Made by a program: the position numbers and the translations under genes | Shown: positions 42,214 through 51,059 of the stretch, piece after piece | How the letters are laid out: each line of letters starts with the position of its first letter | How positions within the stretch are numbered: position 1 is the stretch's first letter | Notes under the pieces: model-generated | What the model saw: the letters and a program-made list of their open reading frames with translations, nothing else | The model's database searches: none | What the model was told of the DNA's origin: nothing | NCBI GenBank assembly: GCA_036383515.1 | Contig: DASVOE010000087.1 | Location: 1-55,904, forward strand | Length of the DNA stretch: 55,904 bases | Direction of reading: 5' to 3' | Source of the DNA: CADEDV01 sp036383515 | GTDB lineage: Bacteria > Bacteroidota > Bacteroidia > Chitinophagales > Chitinophagaceae

Positions 42214-42907
42214 AATATCTTCTTTTGTACGGGAAATTTATTCCAAAACTATTCGTGATGTTTTCAATGATGACATTTGAAGGATTATCCCAATCGGCTG
42301 AACCTTTGTAATGATTATTCCAGAGTGTTACATTATTACTCGCTACACGGCAGTAAGCGGATATGTCTTCAGTTTTTCCCAGGTTGCCGGGTATAGGAAT
42401 TCTTCCGGATATAGGAGTTTGGCTGATAACAGATCGTGCTACTGAAACACCATACGAAGCTTTATCACTCATGTATCTTTTTTTGGTGATCTGCATTTTC
42501 ACAACAGCATCCACACCGAGCAGCTCAGCCAGTTTTTTATCATCCATTCTCCATGAATCCCGGATGGAGATATTATTTTCTTTAAGTGTATTCTCCGTTT
42601 TACCGATGTCCTGCACATTTACAAACATATAGTATCGGTTATTATTAGCATACCGGAGAATGCTGCTGTAAAGTGCCATCTGGAATGAACGACTTTCTTC
42701 TTCTTCAATTTTGTTGATATCTTCTTCAGTCAGTTCTTTGGGCTGCTTTCCGGTGAATACCATTTCGGCTGGCAACACAGCAATCGTTTTGTGATTTTGT
42801 GTTTGCTGATCAAAAAAAGAATTGGTGTAGTAATTCTTTCGGCTACAGGCGGGTGAAAGAATAATAGCAAAAATGATGACCGTAAAAAGGGGTAAATTTT
42901 TTTTCAT
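42212..42907 (-). CDS. lipoprotein of unknown function (231 aa)
   Basis: A 231-residue lipoprotein with a signal sequence and lipobox Cys21 (ILSPAC). The body includes HKTIAVLPAEMVFTGKQPKELTEEDINKIEEEESRSFQ, seen in outline, and LAELLGVDAVVKMQITKKRYMSD. The first resembles the start of CsgG/GNA1162-type periplasmic lipoproteins (a strand beginning IAVLP, then a helix), and the second a predicted helix and strand pair. No exact family is recognised. It is convergent with asd, with its stop inside the asd terminator T-run. Confidence 0.65.
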   Translation of the reverse strand: MKKNLPLFTVIIFAIILSPACSRKNYYTNSFFDQQTQNHKTIAVLPAEMVFTGKQPKELTEEDINKIEEEESRSFQMALYSSILRYANNNRYYMFVNVQDIGKTENTLKENNISIRDSWRMDDKKLAELLGVDAVVKMQITKKRYMSDKASYGVSVARSVISQTPISGRIPIPGNLGKTEDISAYCRVASNNVTLWNNHYKGSADWDNPSNVIIENITNSFGINFPYKRRY

Positions 42908-43007
42908 AAAGGGTAGTTTTTAGAATAGGATAATGAACAAACATAATGCCCTTTGACACATTAATTTTTCCTTTAACGTTTTACAGGCAAGTAAAATTGT
43001 GAAAACA

Positions 43008-43676
43008 TCAGCCCTCTATTGCATGATTCAAAAAAATGATTAGGGGCTTTAAAGCCTCGAAGGCTGTTACTGTATTTTTTACGAGGTTTTTTGACGTAAG
43101 ATCCACATCTTTCATGCTGATCATGGTGATATAGCTTTTCAGTTTCAGGTATTCTGCAGCAGGATTGTTAGGCTCATAGCCTTTCGGAACACGGCTTAAC
43201 ACATATTCCGCACTTCTGTCAAGCTCACCATATACTGATTTGAATTTTTTTGAAGTGATGATCTTTTTGAAATCGGCCAGGTTGTAATCGATTTCCTGTC
43301 TGAGTTTTTTCAGATCATCTGGCATGGGCATCCAGACGCCACCACCTGCAAAAGATCGTCCCGGTTCCAGGTGAAAATAATAACCAGCCAGCATTGATTT
43401 CTTTCCGCCTTTATTAATGCTGGCTCCGAAATTGGATTTATAAGGCGTTTTATCTTTTGAAAAACGGATGTCGCGGTTAATGCGAAACATACAATCTTTT
43501 GCAACCAATGTTTTAATCGAAGGATCATTGTTGCCATGTTTATCTATTACTGACTGGATAAACCCTGCAAAATCATTCCTGGCTTCTTCATATTGATTGC
43601 GGTGTGCATCAAACCATGGTTTGTTGTTATTCTTCTTTAAATCTTTCAGAAATTTAATGGTTGAAGATTGCAGCAT
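43008..43676 (-). CDS. DUF2461 domain-containing protein
   Basis: A 222-residue cytoplasmic protein that matches DUF2461 (TIGR02453). The motifs are FLKDLKKNNNKPWFDAHRNQYE, FRINRDIRFSKDKTPYKSNFGA, YYFHLEPGRSFAGGGVWMP and RVPKGYEPNNPAAEYLKLK, all seen in outline. The family is widespread and of unknown function; the length fits the usual 210-230. It has no evident operon partner, being followed by the NUMOD4/HNH gene 69 bp away on the same strand. Confidence 0.88.
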   Translation of the reverse strand: MLQSSTIKFLKDLKKNNNKPWFDAHRNQYEEARNDFAGFIQSVIDKHGNNDPSIKTLVAKDCMFRINRDIRFSKDKTPYKSNFGASINKGGKKSMLAGYYFHLEPGRSFAGGGVWMPMPDDLKKLRQEIDYNLADFKKIITSKKFKSVYGELDRSAEYVLSRVPKGYEPNNPAAEYLKLKSYITMISMKDVDLTSKNLVKNTVTAFEALKPLIIFLNHAIEG

Positions 43677-43745
43677 ACTTTATGAAATTTCTGCTAAAGA
43701 TAGGATAGCTGCTTGAGTTGAATGAATGAAAAAAATTAACTAACG

Positions 43746-44306
43746 CTATACTCTCGCCCAGTTCTCACCGCTTTTGATACGGTAGATTGTCATTTCGCTG
43801 ATGTTATATTTTTGGGCCAGCTGTTTAATAGTGACATCACGTTTTTTCTTTTTAAGAATAGTTTTGATCTTTCTCACTTGCGCAGCAGATAATTTAAGTC
43901 CCCGGGGCCGGGTAGCCTGTTTTTCTTTATAAGCAATTTTGGCCGGGCTGTTCTGCTGGTGCCCGATCATTTTTTCCAATGTCGCCCATTGCAGGTTTTT
44001 AATATGGTTGTCCAGCTTATTATGATTGAGATGGATGACATACTTTTTTTGGGGGGAAGAGTTTTTTAAAAAGATCTTTGCCATTTCCCTGTGGATATAT
44101 AAAGTTCCTTTGTTGTTGGGCCGGTGCAGGTTAAGTGTTTTATAACCGGTAGTTAATGAACCACCAAGCAATTTTCCATCTTTTAGAACTTCGTTTTTAT
44201 AACTGGCAATGCGTCCAAAGTTGGACACAGCATATTTATTTCGGAGTTGCCTCCATCCGGAAAAGATTAATGGCTTCCAGACTTCACCGGCTAATTTTTT
44301 AATCAT
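43746..44306 (-). CDS. NUMOD4/HNH endonuclease-like protein with C-terminal HTH
   Basis: A 186-residue protein with three parts. The N-terminal NUMOD4-like domain (about 8-45) has EVWKPL, GWRQLRNKYAVSNFGRIASY. An HNH-type region follows (about 65-110: YIHREMAKIFLKN, then VIHLNHNKLDNHIKNLQWAT). The C-terminus is a helix-turn-helix (about 135-185: QLAQKYNISEMTIYRIKSGENW). The arrangement is that of free-standing homing-type endonucleases. Asp of the usual NHID-type motif is Asn here (HLN). It may be a selfish nuclease or a domesticated regulator. No intron or intein host sequence is adjacent. Confidence 0.75.
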   Translation of the reverse strand: MIKKLAGEVWKPLIFSGWRQLRNKYAVSNFGRIASYKNEVLKDGKLLGGSLTTGYKTLNLHRPNNKGTLYIHREMAKIFLKNSSPQKKYVIHLNHNKLDNHIKNLQWATLEKMIGHQQNSPAKIAYKEKQATRPRGLKLSAAQVRKIKTILKKKKRDVTIKQLAQKYNISEMTIYRIKSGENWARV

Positions 44307-44420
44307 AAAAAAAATTTTGGCCAGGGAGCGGTTGCAGTTAATAACGACGGTACGCCGGGGGTTATCAGTGCAGTGAATGAACTTCTACTAAGTTAGAACA
44401 TAATAAAGGTGACTCCAATA

Positions 44421-46523
44421 TTATTTTTTGCTGATCATCTTCAAAAATTCATTTTCCGAGATGATCTTAACCGTATTGATCTTTTTTGCTTTTTCCAATT
44501 TGCTTCCGGCATCCTCACCTACCACCAGGTAATTAAGTTTGGTGCTTACCCCGCTAAGAATTTGTCCGCCATATTCTTCCACCATAGCTTCAGCGTCACT
44601 TCGTTTTAAAGTGGGCATAGTGCCAGTAAATAAGAAAGTGAGGCCGGTGAGATTCCCGGATGAGGCCAGCTCTTTCTTTTGATTTCTTAATTGAAGCCCG
44701 AGCTTTTCCAATTCTTCCAGCATTTCAATATTGGATGTATTGCTGAAAAAATGATGGATACTTCCGGCCACTTTGGGGCCTACATCGTCGAGGCTTTGGA
44801 GATCTTCTAACGAGAATTTTTTGAAATCCAGTAAATGATTAACGGCCTGCGCCAATGTCTTGGCAGTGGTTTCACCCACAAACCGGATCCCCAGTGCAAA
44901 GATCAGGCGATGTAAGGGCTGTTGTCTTGAGTTCTCTATCGCCGATTTTAAATTCTGGATTGACTTTTCTTTAAATCCTTCCTGTTGTGCGATCTGATCA
45001 AAATCCAACTGGTAAATACCGGGAATGTCTTTTAATAATCCCAGTTCATAAAACTTGCGGACATTGGCGTCGCCAAAGCCACGGATATCCATGGCATCTT
45101 TACTTACAAAATGAATCATACGTTCAACTACCTGGGCCGGGCATTCAATATTGATACAACGCCAAACAGCTTCTTCCTCTTCTTTGAACAGTTTGCTCTG
45201 GCAAACAGGACATACTTTGGGGAAATGAATTTTCTTTTCACTACCTGTTCTTACTTCTGGTAATGATTTAACGATATAAGGGATCACATCACCTGCCCGC
45301 TCTACCAGTACTGCATCACCGATCATGAGATCTTTTTCCCTGATCACTTCTTCATTGAATAATGAAATAGAGGAAACCGTTACTCCGCCGATCGGTACCG
45401 GTTGTATTTTGGCTACAGGGGTAATAGATCCGGTTCTTCCCACCTGGAATTCTACATTCAGTAATTTACTGGTGGCTTGCCGGGCTTTAAATTTACAAGC
45501 GATAGCCCAGCGTGGATGGTGAGAGGTCATGCCCATTTTATCCTGCAGTGCCAATTCATTTACTTTAATGACCATTCCATCTATTTCATAAGGTAAGTCA
45601 TCCCGTTTCAATTCAAATTCATTACAAAATTTTATTACCGGTTCTATTCCTTTGAAAACTTTTTTTTCTTTTTGCGGGCTTCGAAAGCCAAGATCCCACA
45701 ACAATTGCAGGGAGCCGCTATGAGTAGTTAACTCTTGCGGCACTTTTTTACCTTTTATCAACGTATAATAGCTGATGTGATAGACAAATGCCTCCAGCAT
45801 TCTTTTGGCTACTTCCGCCGGATCTTTTATTCGCAATGTTCCCGCAGCTGCATTACGGGGATTAGCCAACGGTTGTAAACCCTGCTCAGTTAATTGTTGA
45901 TTATACCGGGCAAAATTGTTTTTATTAATTAATACTTCACCTCTTATCTCTACCGTTTGCAAACCATATTTAGAAAACTTAGCAGATAAGGGGAGTGATC
46001 GTATTTGTTTTATGTTGGTCGTTATTTCATCGCCTTCTACGCCATCTCCTCTTGTCGCTCCACGAAGCAGCAGGTCATCTTCATAGATAAGAGAAATGCT
46101 ACCTCCATCAAATTTAGGTTCTACGCAATACTCTATTTCTTTCAGCCCGGTAAGTTCCCGTGCTTTTCTGTCAAAATCTACCAGGTCATCATTGTTATAT
46201 GAATTGTCCAATGATAACATGGGAACAAGATGATGAGCAGTTGGGAAATCTTTGGTTAATCCTTTGGCTACCCGTTGCGTAGGTGAATCAGGAGTGACGA
46301 GGGAAGGATTATCGATTTCCAGTTTTTCCAATGCTTTGTACAACTGATCATATTCATAATCTGCAATAAGAGGATCGTTCAGAATATAATACCTGTATTC
46401 GTGAAAACGGAGAATGTCAGCGATATGAGTGATCTCTTTCTTAGTAATGCTTCCGGCAGCTTGCTTTTTTAGCAATTCGGTTGTTAGCTTCTGTAATGCA
46501 GTAGTTGTTTCTTTTGAATACAT
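44421..46523 (-). CDS. ligA: NAD-dependent DNA ligase LigA
   Basis: A 700-residue ligase of normal length. It has the Ia domain, adenylation-site Lys137 in EPKFDG, GATRGDG, an OB-fold, a four-Cys zinc finger (CPVCQSKLF, CINIECPAQ, about residues 434-460), a helix-hairpin-helix region (IRGFGDANVRKF, SLDDVGPKVAGSI), and a C-terminal BRCT domain (LTGLTFLFTGTMPTLKRSDAEAMVEE). It joins Okazaki fragments and nicks with NAD+. All catalytic residues are present. The divergent start of the small gene is 44 bp upstream. Confidence 0.96.
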   Translation of the reverse strand: MYSKETTTALQKLTTELLKKQAAGSITKKEITHIADILRFHEYRYYILNDPLIADYEYDQLYKALEKLEIDNPSLVTPDSPTQRVAKGLTKDFPTAHHLVPMLSLDNSYNNDDLVDFDRKARELTGLKEIEYCVEPKFDGGSISLIYEDDLLLRGATRGDGVEGDEITTNIKQIRSLPLSAKFSKYGLQTVEIRGEVLINKNNFARYNQQLTEQGLQPLANPRNAAAGTLRIKDPAEVAKRMLEAFVYHISYYTLIKGKKVPQELTTHSGSLQLLWDLGFRSPQKEKKVFKGIEPVIKFCNEFELKRDDLPYEIDGMVIKVNELALQDKMGMTSHHPRWAIACKFKARQATSKLLNVEFQVGRTGSITPVAKIQPVPIGGVTVSSISLFNEEVIREKDLMIGDAVLVERAGDVIPYIVKSLPEVRTGSEKKIHFPKVCPVCQSKLFKEEEEAVWRCINIECPAQVVERMIHFVSKDAMDIRGFGDANVRKFYELGLLKDIPGIYQLDFDQIAQQEGFKEKSIQNLKSAIENSRQQPLHRLIFALGIRFVGETTAKTLAQAVNHLLDFKKFSLEDLQSLDDVGPKVAGSIHHFFSNTSNIEMLEELEKLGLQLRNQKKELASSGNLTGLTFLFTGTMPTLKRSDAEAMVEEYGGQILSGVSTKLNYLVVGEDAGSKLEKAKKINTVKIISENEFLKMISKK

Positions 46524-46567
46524 ATAAAACCTGTTACGGTAAAGTTAGCAACTGGGCATTAAAGTCA

Positions 46568-46762
46568 ATGACCACTCAGCATACTATAGATTTGAATGCC
46601 AGGGTCACAAAGGTAGAGGTTGAATTACTTAACAAAGTGGACATCATTTTTTCGAATATCTTAATAAAGAAGAAACATCCGCAAACACTTAGTGATAAAA
46701 TCAATAATTTGCCTGCCGGAAATTATTGTAATACATGGCTGGTTTTAAAAACAAATGACTAA
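46568..46762 (+). CDS. small ORF (64 aa) coupled to the Nudix-type regulator
   Basis: I recognise no family. The 64-residue product begins MTTQHTIDLNARVTKVEV and ends YCNTWLVLKTND, with no signal peptide. Its stop codon TAA (46760-46762) overlaps the ATG of the next gene by one base, a classic translational-coupling arrangement and the best reason to accept it. A longer frame from 46505 would overlap the ligA start, so the ATG at 46568 is used. The composition resembles its neighbours. Confidence 0.5.
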   Translation: MTTQHTIDLNARVTKVEVELLNKVDIIFSNILIKKKHPQTLSDKINNLPAGNYCNTWLVLKTND

Positions 46763-47478
46763 TGGCAAAATCACTTCAATTAAAAACGGCCGAACTGGAA
46801 AAAATAAGCCATCTTGATTATTTCAATATTGCACTTTCTGTTGACTGTGTGATCTTTGGTTATGAAAATAAGGAGTTGAAGGTGTTGCTAATCAAATCGG
46901 ACCTGGAAGAATTTTCGGGACTGTATTCATTACTGGGAGATTTGGTTCGTCCTGATGAAGACCTTGACAGTGCTCCTTACCGGGTATTACAAAATCGAAC
47001 AGGAATGGAGGATGTATTTCTTGACCAGGTGCATACGTTTGGGAGCATCGGTCGTCATCCCTCCGGAAGAGTTGTTACTACTGCCTACTACTCACTTATT
47101 GATATCCGTCATCATAAATTAAAACTGGATCAAAACGAACTTCACTGGCATACGGTAAATGATATTAAAAGCCTGGCATTCGATCACCGGTTAATTTTAA
47201 ATACCTGCCTTCGCCAGTTACAGGAACAGATCATTGAACATCCTGTTGCTTTTAATTTATTACAGGATAAATTTTCCTTGCGTGAATTGCAGGAAGTATA
47301 TGAGGCTATTTTAGGAATTAAACTCGACCGGAGAAACTTCAGGAAAAAGATCGCTATCAAAGATTGGTTGCAGGATTTGAATGAAATGGAGACTAATTTA
47401 TCACATCGTCCCGGCAAACTATATAGTCTTAAAAAACAATATAAAAGAAAAAGTATAAAAGACTTCGCTGGCGTTTAA
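46762..47478 (+). CDS. Nudix-domain transcriptional regulator (NrtR/AraR-like)
   Basis: A 238-residue protein with an N-terminal Nudix fold (about 15-150) and a C-terminal winged helix (about 155-235, FSLRELQEVYEAILGIKLDRRNFRKKI). The Nudix box region (59-81) reads GDLVRPDEDLDSAPYRVLQNRTG, where the catalytic REUxEE glutamates are replaced (RVLQNR), so it should bind but not hydrolyse a ligand. This is the NrtR-like group that includes Bacteroides AraR, sugar-responsive repressors placed beside SusC/SusD loci. It lies 565 bp before susC-like on the same strand. The ligand here is unknown. Confidence 0.85.
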   Translation: MAKSLQLKTAELEKISHLDYFNIALSVDCVIFGYENKELKVLLIKSDLEEFSGLYSLLGDLVRPDEDLDSAPYRVLQNRTGMEDVFLDQVHTFGSIGRHPSGRVVTTAYYSLIDIRHHKLKLDQNELHWHTVNDIKSLAFDHRLILNTCLRQLQEQIIEHPVAFNLLQDKFSLRELQEVYEAILGIKLDRRNFRKKIAIKDWLQDLNEMETNLSHRPGKLYSLKKQYKRKSIKDFAGV

Positions 47479-48043
47479 AAAGAGTCTTCCATCATTCTTT
47501 AGATAAAGATGAACGATTCAAAGCTTTCATCGCTCTATCAGTATCTCATCATTCATGTAAAAATAGGACCGGACTTTGATGCTAAGACAAAACCCTTATT
47601 GGCATTACTCAGAAATACGAGGATGATTCTTCAAAGCGCTGGATGCTGTTGATATTCTAAGCTAAGTTCAGTGAGGATTTTTTTAAAGTTGGGCTTTGTC
47701 CCATGAGAATGTAGCTATTCTTAAAAAATGAGAGATTATTTTTTCCACCGAAAACATTTGCGGAAATGTTTGCGGTTGCTTTTAGCGTGGTAATTCTTTA
47801 CACAAGTGTTTTACGTACATATATTTAAGTATACATTTATAACAGGTTCGAATTTTTTAACAATGTTTTAGTGGTGAGCAGCAGTTTATAAAATAAATGT
47901 GCCCTGTAAAACAAAGGAATTGAGTTAATTAAAGCCGGAAGCCATCTACCCTTCTTCAGCCCTGAGGCAGATATCTTTAAAAAGATGTCGCCGTATGAAT
48001 TATAGAATAACACACCGATAATAACTTCTAAAACCGATTGCTT
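47479..48043. promoter_or_regulatory. 565-bp control region before susC-like gene
   Basis: No convincing gene lies here. A 47-codon frame at 47509-47652 (MNDSKLSSLYQYL...) has no recognisable features. A perfect inverted repeat AAACATTT-GCGG-AAATGTTT (47752-47771), also reading as two TTTGCGG direct repeats 12 bp apart, is a candidate operator. TACGTA (47812-47817) and GTATAC (47829-47834) lie further on. No full promoter consensus was found, so the susC start site is undefined. Confidence 0.5.
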
Positions 48044-51040
48044 ATGTCTGCAAAAACACTGCTTTCTGCACTTTTCTGCACCTTATTTGTTTTAATCGTG
48101 CAGGTCGCTTCTGCACAGGATAAAACAATTACTGGTAAGATCACAGACTCCAAAGATGGGTCGCCCGTGGTGGGTGCCTCAGTTCAACCCAAAGGCACAA
48201 AAACAGGTACTTCTACAAAGGCAGATGGTACTTTCAGTATCAATGTAGGACCTAATGTGACCACGTTAGTTATTTCTTCAGTAGGGTACGATACCCAGGA
48301 AATTTCGATAACGGGGCAAACTTCAGTAAATGTTTCATTTGTTCCGAATGCAGGTGCTAACCTGAATGAAATAGTAGTGACGGGTTATGGTACAGCGAGA
48401 AAAAAGGATTTGACTGGTTCAGTTGGATCAGTAAAAGAAAAAGATTTTAATAAAGGAACCTTTGCATCGGCTGACCAGCTGATACAGGGAAAAGTTGCTG
48501 GTGTACAAATATTAAATAATAGTGGGCAGCCGGGCGGTGCTTCAACAATTAAAATCAGGGGTAATTCAACTGTAACCGGTACCGGACAGCCTTTGTTTGT
48601 TGTAGATGGAGTACCTCTTGATGGAAGTTCCCCAAGACCTGGTGTGGGTGATATAGGATTTGGTGGAAGCAACCCTGCCAGCAATCCTTTAAATTTCCTT
48701 AATCCTGGCGATATCACTTCAATTGATGTTTTAAAAGATGCATCTGCCACTGCAATTTATGGTTCAAGAGGTGCATACGGAGTGGTTCTTATAACTACTA
48801 AAAGAGGAAAATCCGGTGAGCCAAGAATTGAAGCAGGAGTTTCTTTTGGGGTTTCTTCACTTATGAAAAAAATTGAAGTACTAAATGCTTCGCAGTTCAG
48901 AGAAGCTTTATCTTATTATGGAGTAAGTGCTACATTAGACAAAGGAGGAAATGTAGATGCCCTTGATGCTATTTTGAGAAACGCTTCTGTACAAAATTAT
49001 AGCGTTGCTATAAGCGGGGGAAATGATGCAGGAAGATATCGTTTATCTCTTAATGCATTAAACCAGCAAGGCATTGTTCTTAAATCAGGTATCAAAAAAT
49101 ACACTGCTAATCTCAATGCCAATTTTAAATTTCTGGAAAGCAAAAAATTAGGACTGGATATTAATATAGTGCCAAGTCATTATATTGAAAATATTGCACC
49201 TATATCCAATAATGCCGGTGCAGGTAATAATATAATTGGTATGGCATTGACCTGGAATCCTACTCAGCCTTTAAAGGTTGGCGATTCAACAGTAAACGTA
49301 GGAGGTAATTCTATTTTCAACCCGCTAAATGTCTCTGATGCGATTAATGATAAAGCCAAAGTAACTACAGTGCTGGCAAGCATTGCTCCTTACTTCAAAC
49401 TGACCAGCTGGCTGGAATATAAATTGCTCTATAGTATTAATTACGGAACTGGTAACAGGAGAACAATGAGAAACCAAAATACCAACCTGTCTGCTACCTC
49501 TACATTTACAGGTGTTGGTTTTGCAAATATTGCTAATAGTGAATTAATTACTCAGCAGCTTACACATACACTTTCCGCAGATAAAAAGATTGGGACAAAT
49601 TTAAATTTAAATGCAGTTATTGGTTACGAGTATTTGAAATTTAAAAGCAGTGGTAGTGGCGAAAGTGCAAATGGGCCTGCCGGTGGTTTTGGCCAATTTG
49701 GAATAGACTATACTAACTATATTCAATATGGTGATAGAACTACCTATAATATCTATTCTTATTATAATCCTATTAATGAATTGCAGTCCTATTTTGCAAG
49801 GGCAATATTTAATTATAAAGACAAATATTTACTGACTGGGACTTTCCGTGCCGATGGTTCTACAAAATTTGGTGCGGACAATAAATATGGTTATTTCCCA
49901 TCATTTGCAGCAGCCTGGAATATCACTAAAGAGGACTTCTTCAAAGTAAGATCAATAAATTCATTGAAACTGCGCGCAGGCTGGGGTAAAACCGGTAACC
50001 AGGAATTTCCTTCAGGCTCTGCAGTTGAAAGAATCCGCTTTGGTTCCAACGGTGCATCAGCAGGTCTTGTAAACTATAAGAATGAAAGTTTGAAATGGCA
50101 ATCCGACAGGCAGTATAATATAGGACTTGATGGGTCAATTCTTAATAACAGAGTCAACCTGACAATAGATTATTATAATAAGAAAACCACGGACCTTTTA
50201 TTCCCTGTTACAGGTGATCCGAACGGACCTGGAAGTGGGGCTGTATTGTGGAAAAACCTGGATGGTTTTGTGCAAAATAGTGGCGTTGAACTTTCTGTAA
50301 ATGCCACTATTATTAATCAAAAAGAACTCGGTTGGGATTTTGGTGTAAATGTAGCATTCAATGAAAATAACGTGGATGGATTAGTTGCGCCAATCTATAC
50401 TGGTGAATTAAACGGTCAGGGTGTTAGCGGAACTTTAGTTCAAACCATTCAGAATGGTCTTCCAATAAATGCGTTTTATACCCGCAAGTTTTTGGGTATG
50501 GACAAAGCAACTGGTTTGGCCACCTACCAGGATGACGGGAATACATTTTATTATGTAGGTAATCCTAACCCCAAAACAATTTTAGGATTGAGTACTACAT
50601 TAAGATATACAAAACTAAGCTTGACAATAAATATGAATGGAGCCTTCGGACAGTCTATTTATAACAACACATTGAACAACACAATCAATGTGGGTAATAT
50701 TAATGGAGGAAGAAATATTGCCCTTTCTGTATTAAGAGACCCGGTAAAAGAATCTTTTGCTAACCCGGTAACTTCATCATCAAGGTTTATCGAGAAAGGA
50801 AATTATGTAAAGATGAGCAACGCTACGCTGAATTATGCATTAGGAAATATAGGTAAAACTTTTAAAGGAGCTAATCTGTATGTTACAGGGCAAAATTTAT
50901 TTGTAATCACGAAATTCTCAGGATTTGATCCGGAAGTGAATGTAAACAAAGGGGCCAATTTTGTTCCTTCTGTAGGATTTGAATATCAGCCCTACCCAAG
51001 TGCAAGAACAATCTCTATAGGCCTTAATTTTTCATTATAA
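48044..51040 (+). CDS. SusC/RagA family TonB-linked outer-membrane transporter
   Basis: A 998-residue outer-membrane transporter. It has a signal peptide (about 1-25), a CarboxypepD_reg-like domain (about 27-100, TITGKITDSKDGSPVVGASV), a TonB box/plug (about 110-225, LNEIVVTGYGTARKKDLTGSV, then LFVVDGVPLDG and SIDVLKDASATAIYGSRGAYGVVLITTKRG, seen in outline), and a long beta-barrel ending in YPSARTISIGLNFSL with C-terminal Leu. It imports oligosaccharides or other large nutrients with its SusD partner under TonB power. The ATG at 48044 is chosen over a TTG two codons upstream. The substrate is not predictable, since no glycoside hydrolase is adjacent. Confidence 0.93.
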   Translation: MSAKTLLSALFCTLFVLIVQVASAQDKTITGKITDSKDGSPVVGASVQPKGTKTGTSTKADGTFSINVGPNVTTLVISSVGYDTQEISITGQTSVNVSFVPNAGANLNEIVVTGYGTARKKDLTGSVGSVKEKDFNKGTFASADQLIQGKVAGVQILNNSGQPGGASTIKIRGNSTVTGTGQPLFVVDGVPLDGSSPRPGVGDIGFGGSNPASNPLNFLNPGDITSIDVLKDASATAIYGSRGAYGVVLITTKRGKSGEPRIEAGVSFGVSSLMKKIEVLNASQFREALSYYGVSATLDKGGNVDALDAILRNASVQNYSVAISGGNDAGRYRLSLNALNQQGIVLKSGIKKYTANLNANFKFLESKKLGLDINIVPSHYIENIAPISNNAGAGNNIIGMALTWNPTQPLKVGDSTVNVGGNSIFNPLNVSDAINDKAKVTTVLASIAPYFKLTSWLEYKLLYSINYGTGNRRTMRNQNTNLSATSTFTGVGFANIANSELITQQLTHTLSADKKIGTNLNLNAVIGYEYLKFKSSGSGESANGPAGGFGQFGIDYTNYIQYGDRTTYNIYSYYNPINELQSYFARAIFNYKDKYLLTGTFRADGSTKFGADNKYGYFPSFAAAWNITKEDFFKVRSINSLKLRAGWGKTGNQEFPSGSAVERIRFGSNGASAGLVNYKNESLKWQSDRQYNIGLDGSILNNRVNLTIDYYNKKTTDLLFPVTGDPNGPGSGAVLWKNLDGFVQNSGVELSVNATIINQKELGWDFGVNVAFNENNVDGLVAPIYTGELNGQGVSGTLVQTIQNGLPINAFYTRKFLGMDKATGLATYQDDGNTFYYVGNPNPKTILGLSTTLRYTKLSLTINMNGAFGQSIYNNTLNNTINVGNINGGRNIALSVLRDPVKESFANPVTSSSRFIEKGNYVKMSNATLNYALGNIGKTFKGANLYVTGQNLFVITKFSGFDPEVNVNKGANFVPSVGFEYQPYPSARTISIGLNFSL

Positions 51041-51059
51041 AAATTTAAAAAATATTAAT

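Noticed and set aside
47509..47652. 47-codon frame in the susC control region
   Set aside because: It has a clean ATG and stop but no recognised similarity, coupling or motif; chance is as likely as a gene.
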